Assembly: GCA_014529385.2 (NCBI GenBank)
Contig: CM043943.1
Span: 159,668,247-159,732,246 of the forward strand
Length of the DNA: 64,000 bases
Source: Adiantum capillus-veneris
Taxonomy: Eukaryota; Streptophyta; Polypodiopsida; Polypodiales; Pteridaceae
Direction: 5' to 3'
Position numbers and translations under genes: made by a program. Under the pieces are notes generated by a model. It saw only the letters and a list, made by a program, of their open reading frames with translations. It did not search any database and had not been told where the DNA came from. Below, piece by piece: positions 34,371 through 46,234 of the stretch (position 1 is its first letter; each line of letters opens with the position of its first letter).

Positions 34371-36000
34371 GAACTTCTAGAAGACATTGAAGACTTTTTA
34401 TTTTCTCTTAAAGTGGTAGACCCACAACTTTCAAGTAGAGCTATCTATGAAAGCTAATAAATATAATGCCTCCCCTAGAGACCTATGCAACATAGGCCCA
34501 CACAGATCACTATGAACCAAATCTAGAGGATGCCCTAGCTTTCTATCCAATGGAAAAGTGGTAAGCCTAGCATGTTTCCCATATATGAAATGCTCACATA
34601 AGCTAAAATCATAATAGTTTAACATAGGGATATAGCCAAAACATTGCAACTACTTAATTCCCTTCTGACTCATATGACCAAGTCGACTATGCCACAACTT
34701 AGTAGAAGGTAGCTTGGCTACACAGATAGAGTTCTCTTTCACAAAAGAGACATACAAAGAGTACAATGAGCCAGACTTTTGGCCCTTCAAAATGACCAAA
34801 TTTTCCTTGCAAATCATTGCGGGGTCATTGACAAACACTCTAGTGTATCCAAGATCATCAAGTTGTCTTACTGAAACCAAGCTCTTAGTTAGCTTTGAAA
34901 CATGTCTAGCACCTCAAAGCATGAACACATACACAACTTCACATCTCCAATGCCACATATATCAAGCTGGTGAGAATCACCCAGCTTAATTGAACCATGT
35001 GTAGAAGCATCACTAGAGAACCACTCCTTGTGAGGAGTAACATGAAAAGTGACACCTGAGTCAATAATCCAATTCTATGCATAGCATTCATCAAGAGCTA
35101 GAAATGCCTCTCGACTCAAATAGGAAGTGAAGACTAGTACATCTGACAACTACGACACATCAAGAACAACATCAACATGTGGAGACTCAATGACATTGAG
35201 ATCCTCTATCTTCACACTACTTTTAGGAGGTGCAGGACTTATGAAAAATGGATTTACCCTTTTCTTTTCGCAACAACAATAATCTACCCTCATGTGTCCT
35301 TTCTTATGACAATGGTAGCATTCAATGTTCCTTGTGTCATGTCCATGGCTCCTGCTACGTGCATTCTTATGATCTTGCAAACGATCGCAACTATGACTAC
35401 AATCTCTTTGCCATTGGTGGTTTTTTTGGCTACTTCCACTAGCCATATATGCATCACCATGCCCACTAGTGTCAAGAGATTGACGTCGAATCTCTTCCAT
35501 GAGCAAAGCACTAGTAACATCACTAAAAACAAGCTTGCCTTGAGGGTAAGACTTACTAATAGCACTGTTAAACGTATCCCATAATATTAGCAAGAAAATG
35601 GCTTTCATTTCATCAAAATTCAGCCCTTTAGAAGTCAATTGTGTAGACAAACTATTGAACTCATTTAACTGGGAGCTGACACTGCTACCTTCCTTCATGT
35701 TCAAACGCATAAGCTTATTCATCAAAAACACTTTATTTTAATGTACTCTTACTATTCAAGCTAATCATAATGACTCCCACAACTCCTTTGTAGTAGAATT
35801 GTCCATAATCGTTCGTAAAGAAAATGGACTCGCCAAGCTATAGGTGAATGGTCTCCATATCACGAGCATCAAGCTCCTCCCACTTATCATCAATGTAAAC
35901 ACTCTCTTCACGCGCTTGCAATGGTGTTGCAAGGCCCTTATTGACTAAGACATCAAGAATATTTTTCTTTCATATCGTAGTGCAATAAGAAAACTAGAGG
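34371..36000 (-). pseudogene. Copia C gag-protease relic, 5' part
   Basis: Continues Copia C on the far side of element E. GAG-pre-integrase sequence lies at 34431-34880 (LWHSRLGHMSQKGIK; CEHFIYGKHARL; LDLVHSDLCGPM). Gag lies at 35150-35731 with a zinc knuckle that has lost its last cysteine (CYHCHKKGHMRVDY). More N-terminal gag remnants extend to about 35990 (VYIDDKWEELDARD). Stops and frameshifts are common. No 5' LTR or primer site was recognised to the right, so this end is lost or too diverged. Confidence 0.85.
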
Positions 36001-36724
36001 ACTTACAAGAAAACTCCAGCAGAGCCTTTTCTATACGGAGATTGAAATCTCAAGAAAACTTGAGCCAAAACACTTCATAAACCAACAAAGAATGATGACT
36101 GCCTAGGCATAAACTGACATATATTGCTTAAAGAAATTGTTGATGAATGAATGCCAACTTTGTGTCAAAGAACCTATTCCCGTCTATACATGTCTTATGA
36201 TGAGGCCATAAAAGAGGATCTCCAACGACCTAATCTAACTCACACTCGGCTTCAGAAAACCTCATGCAACAACCCTCACAAAAGGTTATGCAAACACAAC
36301 TAGCCATAGTCTCAGAAAGGGCTCTTCTGGACAAAGTCTTAGAAATGGTCGGGACTACCAAAACAAGCCAAAATTGGCTCCACAACGATGTGCGACGGCA
36401 ATATCCGCAACACAATGTACATCTCCAAAACGTAGAGCTGTTTGCAAAACTGTAATACACGTGCTCAAACAGGCGCTAATGAGCATGAAGAACCAGCTCC
36501 CTACCGGGAGTAAATTGATATCATTAGAGCAAAAGCACTCTCAATTTCTATTCACACATAAACCATATGCATCCTAAAATCCCATTGGAACTGTAATGGA
36601 TGTCACTACCAAAGATACTCGTAGATGTACTATGTCTAGAGAGCATGCCATAAATGGGTGGTTTCCAATCAACAAGCAAAGCTAATTTCGAAGAAAATAT
36701 GAGAAACACCCTTGACAAATTGAT
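36001..36724. other. Unassigned interval between Copia C and hAT element
   Basis: No supported gene, repeat or LTR; only short overlapping open frames. Confidence 0.4.
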
Positions 36725-36732
36725 GCAAGCAT

Positions 36733-36942
36733 CAAGGATTTAATATTTACATAATTATCACAAATTTTGTGTGATCACAAGGTCTTATTGACACATTTAC
36801 ATGATTACACTTATTATGATCACAAAGAATCCGGTTTAGGGAGACCTAAAAACCCACTAAAATCCCGTTGGGGTTTTAAGTTTTCCCTACAGGCCCACCG
36901 AGGAAATTGAAAAGCTCGATGGGTCACATAATTATATATATA
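36733..36942 (+). repeat. Left terminal inverted region of hAT H
   Basis: Pairs imperfectly with 43862-44100 in reverse orientation. Contains CCCGTTGGGGTTTT and TTTTCCCTACAGGCCCACCGAGG-type sequence followed by TAATTATATATATA. Confidence 0.8.
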
Positions 36943-36986
36943 GGGCCCGGATCAGGCCCGTTGGGTGTTATTGTTTGAGTCATCTT

Positions 36987-36987
<1 letters not shown>

Positions 36988-37082
<95 letters not shown>
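36988..37082. repeat. (GA)n microsatellite inside hAT H
   Basis: About 47 GA units just inside the left terminal region. Confidence 0.97.
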
Positions 37083-37083
<1 letters not shown>

Positions 37084-37339
37084 GACAGCCTTTGCAGGTA
37101 CGTCAAGAGGAGAGAGAAGAGAAGGGTCGTATGGGAGCATGCTCTGCATCACAATGCGCGACATTAGCGGAGTACCTGACCACACGATCTGAGTATGTGT
37201 TGTGTGTGTGTATGCGTTGTGTGGTAGCATGCCTTTTGTCGTATTCCACGGCAGTCATCATAAGGTACCTTACCACACAATGGGAGTGTGTGCATAAGTT
37301 TTTCTACGGAACAGTGCTTACCACTGGGGCATCACCTTG

Positions 37340-37720
37340 GTTACGCGGGGAAGATGGTGTCCTTGTGGTAAGTATTGGCTTACTGTCTGGGTACTACATT
37401 GGTAAAGCGGCGAATCTAATATCCTTATGTTAAGTCAACTTCTCTTTCCCTTTCCCAAAAAATATATGGGCATTGATCGGTAACACGGCTATATGATGCT
37501 CGTGTGCAAGCATTATTTCTCCTTAGATTCGGGCGGCACTCAATCGGTAACACGGCTACTTGAGTTTCATTTGTTAGAAGCATCTGTTTTTGCATAAATG
37601 TGGCGTTCAGGTCGTTAACTCGGTCATACAAATGTCATATAATTTGTATATGCATGTGCAATTAATTTTTTTAAGTATTAAGTATATGATATACTTGGTC
37701 GGTAACATGGCTGTGAAGAG
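37340..37720 (+). repeat. Subterminal repeat array of hAT H
   Basis: Six spaced copies of a GGTAACACGGCT-like word: TTGGTTACGCGGGG, ATTGGTAAAGCGGCG, GATCGGTAACACGGCT, AATCGGTAACACGGCT, GGTCGTTAACTCGGT and GGTCGGTAACATGGCT. Clustered subterminal motifs are the usual transposase-binding sites in hAT elements. No matching cluster was found near the right end. Confidence 0.7.
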
Positions 37721-37821
37721 TACTTCATATACAAATGTTTGAATTGTTTGATTTTGTTTTTTTTAAAGTGTTCTTATGAAATTATATACTAGCCAATCAT
37801 ATTCAAAAGAATGCTTTATTC

Positions 37822-38143
37822 ATCAATCATCGCCATTTTAACTGCTACATTTACATAAATTATATGCAAAAAAATATTTGCACACAATTTGTATATTAAA
37901 TATTCATTTTTATCTTTTTAAAGGAACTCAATCATCATCGCTATTTTAAATGCTACATTTACATAAATTCTCTGTAAAAAAGAATCTACACACAAGTTGC
38001 ATGTTGAATATCCTTTTGTATCTTTTTAAAGAGCATCAATCATCATCGCTATTTTAAAGGCTACATTTACATAAATTCTATGTAAAAAAGTGTGAGAACA
38101 CAATTTGCATGTTAAATATTTATTTATATCTTTTAAACGAGCA
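37822..38143 (+). repeat. Tandem repeat, 3 x ~108 bp, in hAT H
   Basis: Three diverged units starting near 37822, 37930 and 38036, each with ATCATCGCTATTTTAAA, GCTACATTTACATAAATT, CACAAnTTGCATGTT and ATCTTTTTAAA. Noncoding and AT-rich. Confidence 0.9.
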
Positions 38144-38821
38144 AGACATTCTTTGCAATTTTCTAGCCGAACTTGTATACTTTTAATGTTTTAAATGAGC
38201 TAAAATAAAATTAACAATATATACATCACAATGCATGTATCTTCTAAGAGGCTTTGAATTGTATTTTAACATGTTTTGTTAGATTTGACAATTTTATTAG
38301 GAATGACATATTTATTGTATTTTACACGAGCAAATATACCATTTAAAGTCAAAATGATTATCAACCTAAATAAATATAATCTTGCATAATTTTTTGAAGT
38401 CTTTAAGTACATGTGTGCTTTGTTTAAACTAGTGTGAGTGGACGATGAAAAATATAAGTTAAAAATTCACTATACGTTGAAATATTCCAGATTGTTAGCA
38501 TGTAATGTTTGATCTGGAGGAAGTTCTTATAAACCATTTGTTTACTCTGCATTTTACATGTGTAACAGATTGCAGTTTAAAGTGAACATCGTTTTCAATG
38601 TTAATCGATATTTTCGTGCACATTTCTTAAAGTCTTCGAGTCATGGTTGAGGGTTTGCATGAAATAGTGTGAGAGTGTTAGTACAGTGTGCAACCATGAA
38701 TTTGTATATGATATCTTGTTTTTTATTGTCGAGTGCTAAAATGATGCCAGATCAAAAGAAAACTATTATGCGTGCCATTTGAAAAGAATATATTTTGGCA
38801 ATATCATCATGTGCAGACGGT

Positions 38822-40150
38822 CAGATACAACAGATTAGTGAAAGCGACGTCTTTATCAAAGACCTCAATAGCGCTATATGGGAGAACACAGAGCGCAGGC
38901 TCCGAGGTGAAGGCTAATACGAGTTGCTGATTCCAGTAGGGATTCGAGAATTTGACCCCCACCACAAGGTTAGGACAATGTTGGGCAATATGAAAGTATG
39001 TTGCAGAGACTTGAACGAAGATATCCCTCCTACCTGCGACATGTCAAAATTAGAACTCTGGGATAAATTGTGGGAGGAACAAAAGATAAAGAAGATGAGG
39101 CGTGTGAAAGTGAAGGACCAGGCAGCCTTACCCAAGAGATTGAAGATGGCCCAAGATGCGCAAGCAGCTTTGGGAGGTCGATGAGATGCTAGCGGCACCG
39201 ACACAATCATGCACAGTGCTTTGAATGCCAAGTGCGCTCATCTTGTCGGCATCCCTCACCAGGCCTTGGTACAAGGTACGAGGGCTGGAGCATTCTCCTT
39301 TGGTGTGTGCACATTGTACACCATCAACAAAGTCATCTCTTTCTTTCCAGACCACATTAAATATGTGGGAAAATGCTACAAGGGAGAGAGTGAGGTGAAA
39401 TTTGACAACTTCCAAACAGAGCAAGGAATGCAAATGCTTCATCCCTCCATTGTAAGGTGCATTAGCTTTACCACCAAAGATCCTTGGATCACAATATTCC
39501 CATACTACAATGGGGGTAATGTGGGGGACATGATGTGCCGCTTGCCATTCTCCCATAGATTGTTCAGATGCCACATGCATAGGCTACAACACGGCTGGAG
39601 GTCATTACCTGTAGCAAATCTGCATGTACAAGAGATAGACATGGCATGGATCAAAGCAATGCTCGAGCAGATGCCACCCATTTGTCATGCCTTAATCGAT
39701 GGCGTTGCGACTGTCCACTTGGTCAGGATAGTGCACAGTGACCTGTAGCCGTTCAACATAATGTTGGACTTTACTCATGCAAATAAAGCCCGTGTCGACA
39801 TCATTGATTGGGAAATGATGCTCAGAATGCCAGCTAAGCATGCGTCAACTAATTATCAGCATCCAAGCGCACAGTTGGACTCTAGAGCAGGGGATGCAGA
39901 GATGGCTAAGCAACCGTGGATTGCTCCAGAACAATACGATCCATGGTGCACAAATGCATACATAAAATTGAGCAACTTTTATGCATTGGGTTATCTATTC
40001 GACATGCTAATATATTTTTGGAGTTTAGCCAGAAAAGTTTATTTTCCAAAAGAATTTTTTTACCACCCCGACCAAGATGTTATGAGGGCCATTCAGATTA
40101 AAGTAGATTGTTGGGTTAAAAGAGCGAGAACAAAGAAGAAATGTATTTGA
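38822..40150 (+). pseudogene. Protein-kinase-like cargo frame of hAT H
   Basis: One reading frame of about 442 codons broken only by three stops (TAA 38918-38920, TGA 39182-39184, TAG 39746-39748) and no frameshift. The kinase-like part starts near 39260: a glycine-rich segment (VQGTRAGAFSFGV), a helix-C-like E in FQTEQGMQMLHPSIV, a hinge-like FPYYNGGNVGDM, then a catalytic loop HSDL-stop-PFNIML. After it come DWE in place of DFG, the activation-segment APEQY, and YALGYLFDML. The first 140 codons match nothing I know. A CAG-like acceptor precedes 38822, so an upstream exon is possible. Loss of DFG suggests a pseudokinase or an atypical kinase. The assignment rests on motif order, not on a database match. 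Confidence 0.7.
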
Positions 40151-41055
40151 CGTTATGATATTTTCCATAGAACATTTAAAGACAGACCATAATCCTGTCC
40201 AGCGACCGTTGTTAAACTTGCACCATCTTTTTATCCGATATAAACATTTTTATGTTATACATATGTCTTGTCTGGGGTATTCTATTTTTATTGAAGTGTA
40301 TTATCTAGTTTGGAGTGGTTCACCTCCTTGAGTCAATTATCTTTAGTCATTTCAAATTTGTCGTGTTATACAGGGTATTTCAAATTTGTCTTGTGGTTCA
40401 ATTGGGTCCTGCAATTGTGATTTTGTTTAGTCGCATCAGTTGTGGTTTGATTTAGTCGGTTATGACGTCTTATGTAGTGGACAAAAAGTTGCTACCTTTT
40501 GCATCTGTGAGACTCTTGAATCATGAGAATATATATTTGCCAATGATATTGAATATCTATCTATTTGTCCATTGCAAATCCAAGAGAAAATGGCCAATGA
40601 AGAACAAGTTTGTGGCACCCAATCAGTGCATGATGATCAACAACAAGTGGCTATTAATGCATTTTAGTGCATGAAGTCTTTAGCACATGGTATGTCGGCA
40701 CAGCAAGCGAGGCGCACTGCTCGATGACTCTCAAAATGGGAAAATACAAACCACATGTAATGAAAAGAGATCAATAAATAAGTGACCAAGGACATGATCA
40801 AAACAATATGGCCATGTGAGGACGCAGAGATCAAGAAAGGAGGGTGGAAGGTATTGAAGTGCCTGCACGATGTGATCAAAGAAAACATTTAGAGGATCTA
40901 CTTGGAAGTTTATGGCCATCCACCGCACAATGCAGATTGTTTGTCATATTTTGCAAAATTGTTATATGTTCACTTTGTGCAACAACAACCAATAGAATTT
41001 TTATCAAAGGAGACAACTATTGCCACTCATGATATCAGGGAGAGTTGTGTCACTT
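40151..41055. other. Interval between cargo and transposase in hAT H
   Basis: No confident gene. A plus-strand frame at 40800-41108 (IYLEVYGHPPHNADC; FAKLLYVHFVQQQPIEFL) looks protein-like but I cannot assign it. The minus strand here should hold the C-terminal dimerisation domain of the transposase and is too decayed to recognise. Confidence 0.4.
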
Positions 41056-42870
41056 TCACCCGAGATGAGTTGGCATTGATAGTGGAAGGTACTGACCTAC
41101 AATTATAGAGAGAGAAGGATATTTACATGACACAGTCACAAAAGAACCTTCTTTTAATCTAAATGCACTCATTTCTTTGATGCAATCAATTCGGTCCTGA
41201 ACGTTGGAGTAGAACATGTTGACCACGTGATAGAAATCGTCGACCATCTCTGTATTGGACATCAGATCTAAATTCCAATACTCCGGATCGAGCATGTAAG
41301 CAACACTATGGAGTGGACTATGAGCGCGCTTCCACCTTGCATGAAAATATTATTCTTTGTTGTTTCCAGAGAATAGTAGTTGCCACTCCTTCTCTAATAC
41401 AGACTCTTTCAGCTCTTTTGGGATTTTTAAGACTCTGTTGGACTGACCACCATGTCATCCACACTTTGCCCAGATTTTGGTGCCCTTTGATCAAGGTTGA
41501 GAATCGCGAGCATAACGGGCATCATTACATGGTATGTATCCATTACATTCCTCCATCAAAAATAAGTCTTGTTTATGTCGCCACGTAGACATGTAATTTT
41601 ATCTTTCACTTTTTCTTTCTGCTCAAACTGCCATTCATCAAAGGCCGTGCAATGGAATGTGTCAATCTCAGTGCATTTATTGCGGAGAAGTAATTCCAAT
41701 GTATAAAAATGCATGTAGAACCGAGTTTTAGCAGAAAGTTTTAACATCAATGACATGGGCATTCTATACAAATCGAGCACTCTTTGTCGTTTCAACTTTC
41801 ACAATCTGACGTGCTGTGTCAATTATTTTGGAAAACCATATGGTTTCTTTGCTAGTGTACCAATCCTTCAGCAGTGAGTCTAAGTTGCGTGTATTACAAC
41901 CATTGACAAAAATGTGTGGAAAGCACTTCTTTATTAATTTACTAGCGTTTTTACAATTCTTTGCGTTGTCCATGACTACTCGAATGACATGTTCAGCACT
42001 AATTTCTTTAATTATATTAATCAAGACCTCAGAAACGTATTTTCCACTTTTAATTGCACCAGAAATATCAATCACCTTTATAACTATATCTCCCCTTAGA
42101 CAAACCAACATTACATTGATCAAAGGTCTTCTTTGAATATTTGACCAGCCATCACTCACAATTGTGCACCCTAAAAGCAAAATATTTCCAATTATTATTT
42201 TTCTAATACACTCTTTGACTTTGATGTAACATTGTCCAAGAAAACATTTCGTGTCGTGTGATAAGAAGGAGCTGAAAATCCAGGGCCAAACTCATCGATT
42301 TTCTTCCAAGCAACCTTCCAATGATTGTTGTCTACCATGACCAAAGCACTTCTAGTGAAGAATATTTCTTTGACGAGTGTAGTTTGTGCTTCTTCTAGAG
42401 ACTGCACTTGAAAGCTTTGATTTAATGGTTTTTGACGCATTTGACAAAGTCCACCTTGATTTTGACGCTTAAAAGGAACGTTGCTTGAACTTTCCTCCCC
42501 TTGTGTACAGGCTATTCTCCAAGGTTAGTTGGCATCATCATAAGATCAGCGGAGTTAATATTTGGCTCTGACAACTCTTGACTTGCAGCCAGAGAGCTAT
42601 ATATCTATTGTCTCTTGCTACCCTTTTTGGCAAGCTCTTCTCTCAAACTCTTTGCAGTTGCAGGTGCCTAATTATGTTCACATTTCTTACAACTCTTTTT
42701 AACGCTACCCAAAAAATGGTCCCTAATACGTGGTGCACCGCCTGATTTTGTTGTGAGACAAAATTTACATTGCCACTCTATATATTAGCTGCATATGTTG
42801 TGAGTATAATTCCACTCTTTGCGAGGAGCTTTTTTATTCTTTGGCTTCTTCGTACCACATTTTTCTCCAT
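41056..42870 (-). pseudogene. hAT transposase relic (BED finger, DUF659-like)
   Basis: Minus-strand pieces in hAT order. A BED-type zinc finger at about 42680-42790 reads WQCKFC, then RIRDHFLG and KSCKKCEH. A segment at 42195-42440 (DEFGPGFSAPSYHTTRN) matches the region before the catalytic domain. The DUF659-like core at 41764-42180 contains GCTIVSDGWSNIQRRPLINV and VVMDNAKNCKNASKLI, followed by a degraded C-x-x-H-like NGCNTRNLDSLLKDW. Decayed C-terminal sequence (MLDPEYWNLDLM) ends near 41056. Stops and frame changes separate the pieces. The protein would bind the element ends in the nucleus and cut and paste the element. Confidence 0.85.
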
Positions 42871-43861
42871 TGCTTATAAATTAAAACTGAAGACAAAAGA
42901 ACCAAATGTTCAGTTTTTGAAACATTTTCTTATTTTCAATATACATTAAAAAACCATTCACTATGAAATTAACCAAAACTGCACAATATGAGATTTTCAA
43001 TGCATGCTAGTCAGTCCACATATTGATCACCTATGTTGTAAGAAAACATACACATTGCAATAGACTCTATGCACGGCATACTAACTACAACAATGCTATG
43101 AATTTCTCAATGCAGTTATTATTATGATGATTATTTATATGTTCACTTTGATTTGCAAACAATCAGACACATCTAATTTCAAATGCTACATTGAATGATG
43201 TCAATTTTTTGCAAAACACACACGAAAGCAATAAATTAAATGACTGGTCATTTCATGCACTAATAATCTTGCATAATACATAATGCATTCTCTGTATAAA
43301 CCAATGCATGAACTAACACAAATAAATCTTCAATATAATCACACAATTGAGGATTACTTGTACCCAATGAAGGATTGTAGCCCCCTTTTGCAACCAATTC
43401 AATATATAAAAGCTATTTTCACCCAATTAAAGATTATAGCTCTTATATTGTGGAGTGACAGTGTATATCAACTCAAATCTATGATGATGAAAAATGGAAG
43501 ACTTCAAGGATCTTTATATGCCCAGTACATTAGTACAGGACATCCAACCCTTGACTATCGACTCGTCATTTACATATGCTCATCTTCTAAAACCAATTGC
43601 AGCCCTCATTTGGACCAATGGCTTTGTCGCAATGACTCTCTAAATTTTCCATTGTTTTGTTTTTGTACCTTTATGTTTGATAAAGGAATTAAAAAATTTT
43701 AGAAGTGGTTACCGAATTAAGAATCAAGTTCGGCCCAAAAAAAGGACCTGTGACTTTGTAACCTTAGGTCAATTCACAAAAACATGACTATACCCGGCAC
43801 TCAGATACATTCTCCAAGGATTTTCCTAGCTATAGGACCATGGTAAGCACATTGTTTACTA

Positions 43862-44100
43862 TATATAATTACTCCCGTCGAGCTCTTTTATCTTCCCGGC
43901 AGGCCCGCCGAGAAAATAAAAGAGCCCGACGGGATTTGTAGGGAAAAATGAAAAGTCCGACAGGCTAACCGACACTATGGGTTTTTGCAGGTCATAATCA
44001 AAGTCACGTTAACAATGAACGTGATCACGTGATTTTCTTGTGTAATTACTATTGTTATTAATGTAATCACACAATGGTGATTACGTCAATGAAATCCCTG
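43862..44100 (-). repeat. Right terminal inverted region of hAT H
   Basis: Inverted partner of 36733-36942. It also contains its own smaller inverted repeat: GTCGAGCTCTTTTATCTTCCC against AAATAAAAGAGCCCGACGGG (43876-43934). Confidence 0.8.
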
Positions 44101-44108
44101 GCAAGCGC

Positions 44109-44927
44109 AAGCTATATTGAAGAAAATAATCATGGCTTGTTGGATTCCACCACCCAACACCTCAACTCAAAAGGCAATTATCCAACAATTGTTAAAGCGT
44201 ACCACACATTTCAATAAGTCACTACTGCAAGTCACATATTTTGTCCAAGGGTCCAAGGGTTCCCATCAAATTGTTGTTCCTACCATACATGCTTGAGTTG
44301 TCACATTGTGGTGGCATCTCAAAATCAATATATCCATCATATTGTAATGTAAGCTCATGAACATGCTTTATTTCTTAAGCTTGACTAAGCACGATGGTAA
44401 TTTGGGTATGCAATGGTGGGCATCTAATGATATCAACTAGACTTATCTAGTGATGGATGTTGTCTTGGAGATTCTCTTTGATAAATACTGGTGAGATCTT
44501 GGAACAAACATTGCTCTATATTGGTGAAGTAGATAGAACAACCTTGTAGAACTAAGAAACCTCATGATAAATAGCACAAACATGCTCTCCCATATTATTT
44601 TCTATGTGTCAAAGCTTTACATGCTCTCCTCACAAAGTGAGAGGACCTCGCATATTTAGATGTGCCCAAAAATGTGTCTCTAGTCTTTGGCCCAAAGGAA
44701 CAGTGCTACCATAGATAGCTAAGGTCTCCCACCCTCTCATATGAAATTCCTTTCCTCATCAACCAAAGCTTGTCTACTCTTGAAATTCTTTCCTTGCATT
44801 AAGGTATGAAAAAAACATGCATACCAACCAACAAAAATTATTTGCATGCTAGAACCTTATAGAAGTGCAAAGTCTTTAGGGGTTGACATGAAGGACCTTC
44901 TTATGAGTCTAATAGGCATGTTCTTTT
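44109..44927. other. Unassigned interval right of hAT H
   Basis: No supported gene or repeat. Presumably the original target DNA of the hAT element. Confidence 0.4.
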
Positions 44928-45605
44928 TTGCAGCGACATGTAGGCTTGTATGAGCTCTCATGCTTTCTTGTTGAATTTTTCTATGATGACATAGATAAGT
45001 CATCCCAACAGTCATGTTACCTTTCTACTAACAAGCTACGAAAGAAAGGAGACTCTAAAGCCCAACTAATTGCATCATTTACTCTAGTATCCAATATTCC
45101 ACATCCTTTTCAATACTACTTTTTTTTTGTCAAAATTGTCAATATGAACTGGTGCATCGTCAAATGGATGGCCAAGGCCTCTTTGAGGAATTCCGACTGG
45201 TATTCCTACAATGGGAATAAAGAGAGATGGGTTTTTCTCCAATTTCATAGATTTTCTTTTGGAGTTGATCCAACATAGAGACAACACTACAATGCAGATA
45301 TCAATCATTACCCAAAGCTTGACCTGATAGCTATGTGTCCAGTAGAAAACTGTTTCTCATGCAATCAATCATTGGGCGAAGAAGACAATGCTAGTGACGA
45401 GGGTGGAAGGAGAATGCATTGGGTAGCTCGAGATGGGGTGATGGAGCTCAAGCTTGAGCTATGCATGAAAGGGATGATGCATTGTGAAGGAGAGTTGCTT
45501 TCATGGAGCAAGGGTGACCAGCTTCATCATCATGCCAAAGCCAAAATTTTGGACACAAAAGGAGCCTTTCAGAGCAGATGGTCAAAGAAAGTGTCGAGCA
45601 ACTAG
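44928..45605 (+). pseudogene. Unrecognised open frame with one internal stop
   Basis: A single frame of about 226 codons interrupted only by TAG at 45276-45278. The second half has CPVENCFSCNQSLGEEDN and an acidic then basic stretch; the first half has no motif I recognise. The length with only one stop exceeds what is common by chance here. It could be an exon of an unknown gene or part of an old element. No promoter, splice site or homologue can be cited. Confidence 0.3.
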
Positions 45606-45779
45606 ATGGAGCCAAAATGGAGTAGCAATATTAGTGATCAACACTTGAATGTGGGGTAATGAGACATCACATGTTACTTGACTGCAAAGTAATGAGAGAC
45701 ACACGATATTACTGCTTCCAAGTTATTCTCTACTGTGTAGCATGGGGGATGTGGACACCCCCCTTCCCATGTCTCCACC

Positions 45780-45894
45780 ATTGTGAAACGTGCCAAAACC
45801 CATCCCGTCGACGCCGATCACTGGTTTCAGCATGCATCCTCTCATCGTGATCATGGGCTACACCCATTAAGTAAAAGGCTAATGGCATATCGTG

Positions 45895-45981
<87 letters not shown>

Positions 45982-46010
45982 GACCTTGTGGTCCTCACAA
46001 GGGGCAGTCG
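45780..46010. repeat. Duplicated segment 1 around a CT array
   Basis: Pairs with 46235-46420: both have AGCATGCATCCTCT, ATGGGCTACA, GATGGCATATC/AATGGCATATC, a long CT run, and CATGACC(T/C)(T/C)GTGGTCCT. This copy holds the longer CT array (45904-45979). Confidence 0.8.
45904..45979. repeat. (CT)n microsatellite
   Basis: About 38 CT units within the first duplicated segment. Confidence 0.97.
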
Positions 46011-46234
46011 CGAAGAGACAAAACTCCAGGAAGAGAGCGTCAAGAGGAATTCGATTAATAAGAAGCCATCGCCCATTCTTGGAAGTTGGGATGGCTCGGC
46101 GTATCGCGTGCTCCGGAGAAAGAGAGAAAATATTGGGAGGTGGACCAGACGATCAAATGATTCCATACTTTAGTACTGCTTACATTTGTATGATGCATTG
46201 TGGCTCCATTTGGCTCACTCTCTCAGTAGTCTTT

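Larger units (their letters stand above)
36733..44100. mobile_element. hAT-type DNA transposon H with kinase-like cargo
   Basis: A 7.37-kb element whose ends are inverted: the left end begins CAAGGATTTAAT and the right end, read in reverse complement, begins CAGGGATTTCAT. Inverted similarity continues in blocks for about 200 bp (TTTTCCCTACA, AAAAACCCA, AGCTCGAnGGG, TAATTATATAT). Flanking 8-bp sequences GCAAGCAT (36725-36732) and GCAAGCGC (44101-44108) match at six of eight positions, fitting the 8-bp TSD of hAT elements. Inside are a BED finger and a DUF659-like transposase on the minus strand and a protein-kinase-like frame on the plus strand, arranged convergently. All coding frames contain stops, so this copy is inactive. 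Confidence 0.82.

Noticed and set aside
36924-37230. Open frames translating to long SLSLSL or REREER repeats
   Set aside because: They are simple translations of the (GA)n/(CT)n array on both strands. The same artefact occurs at 21.6, 45.9, 56.1-56.8 and 63.4 kb.
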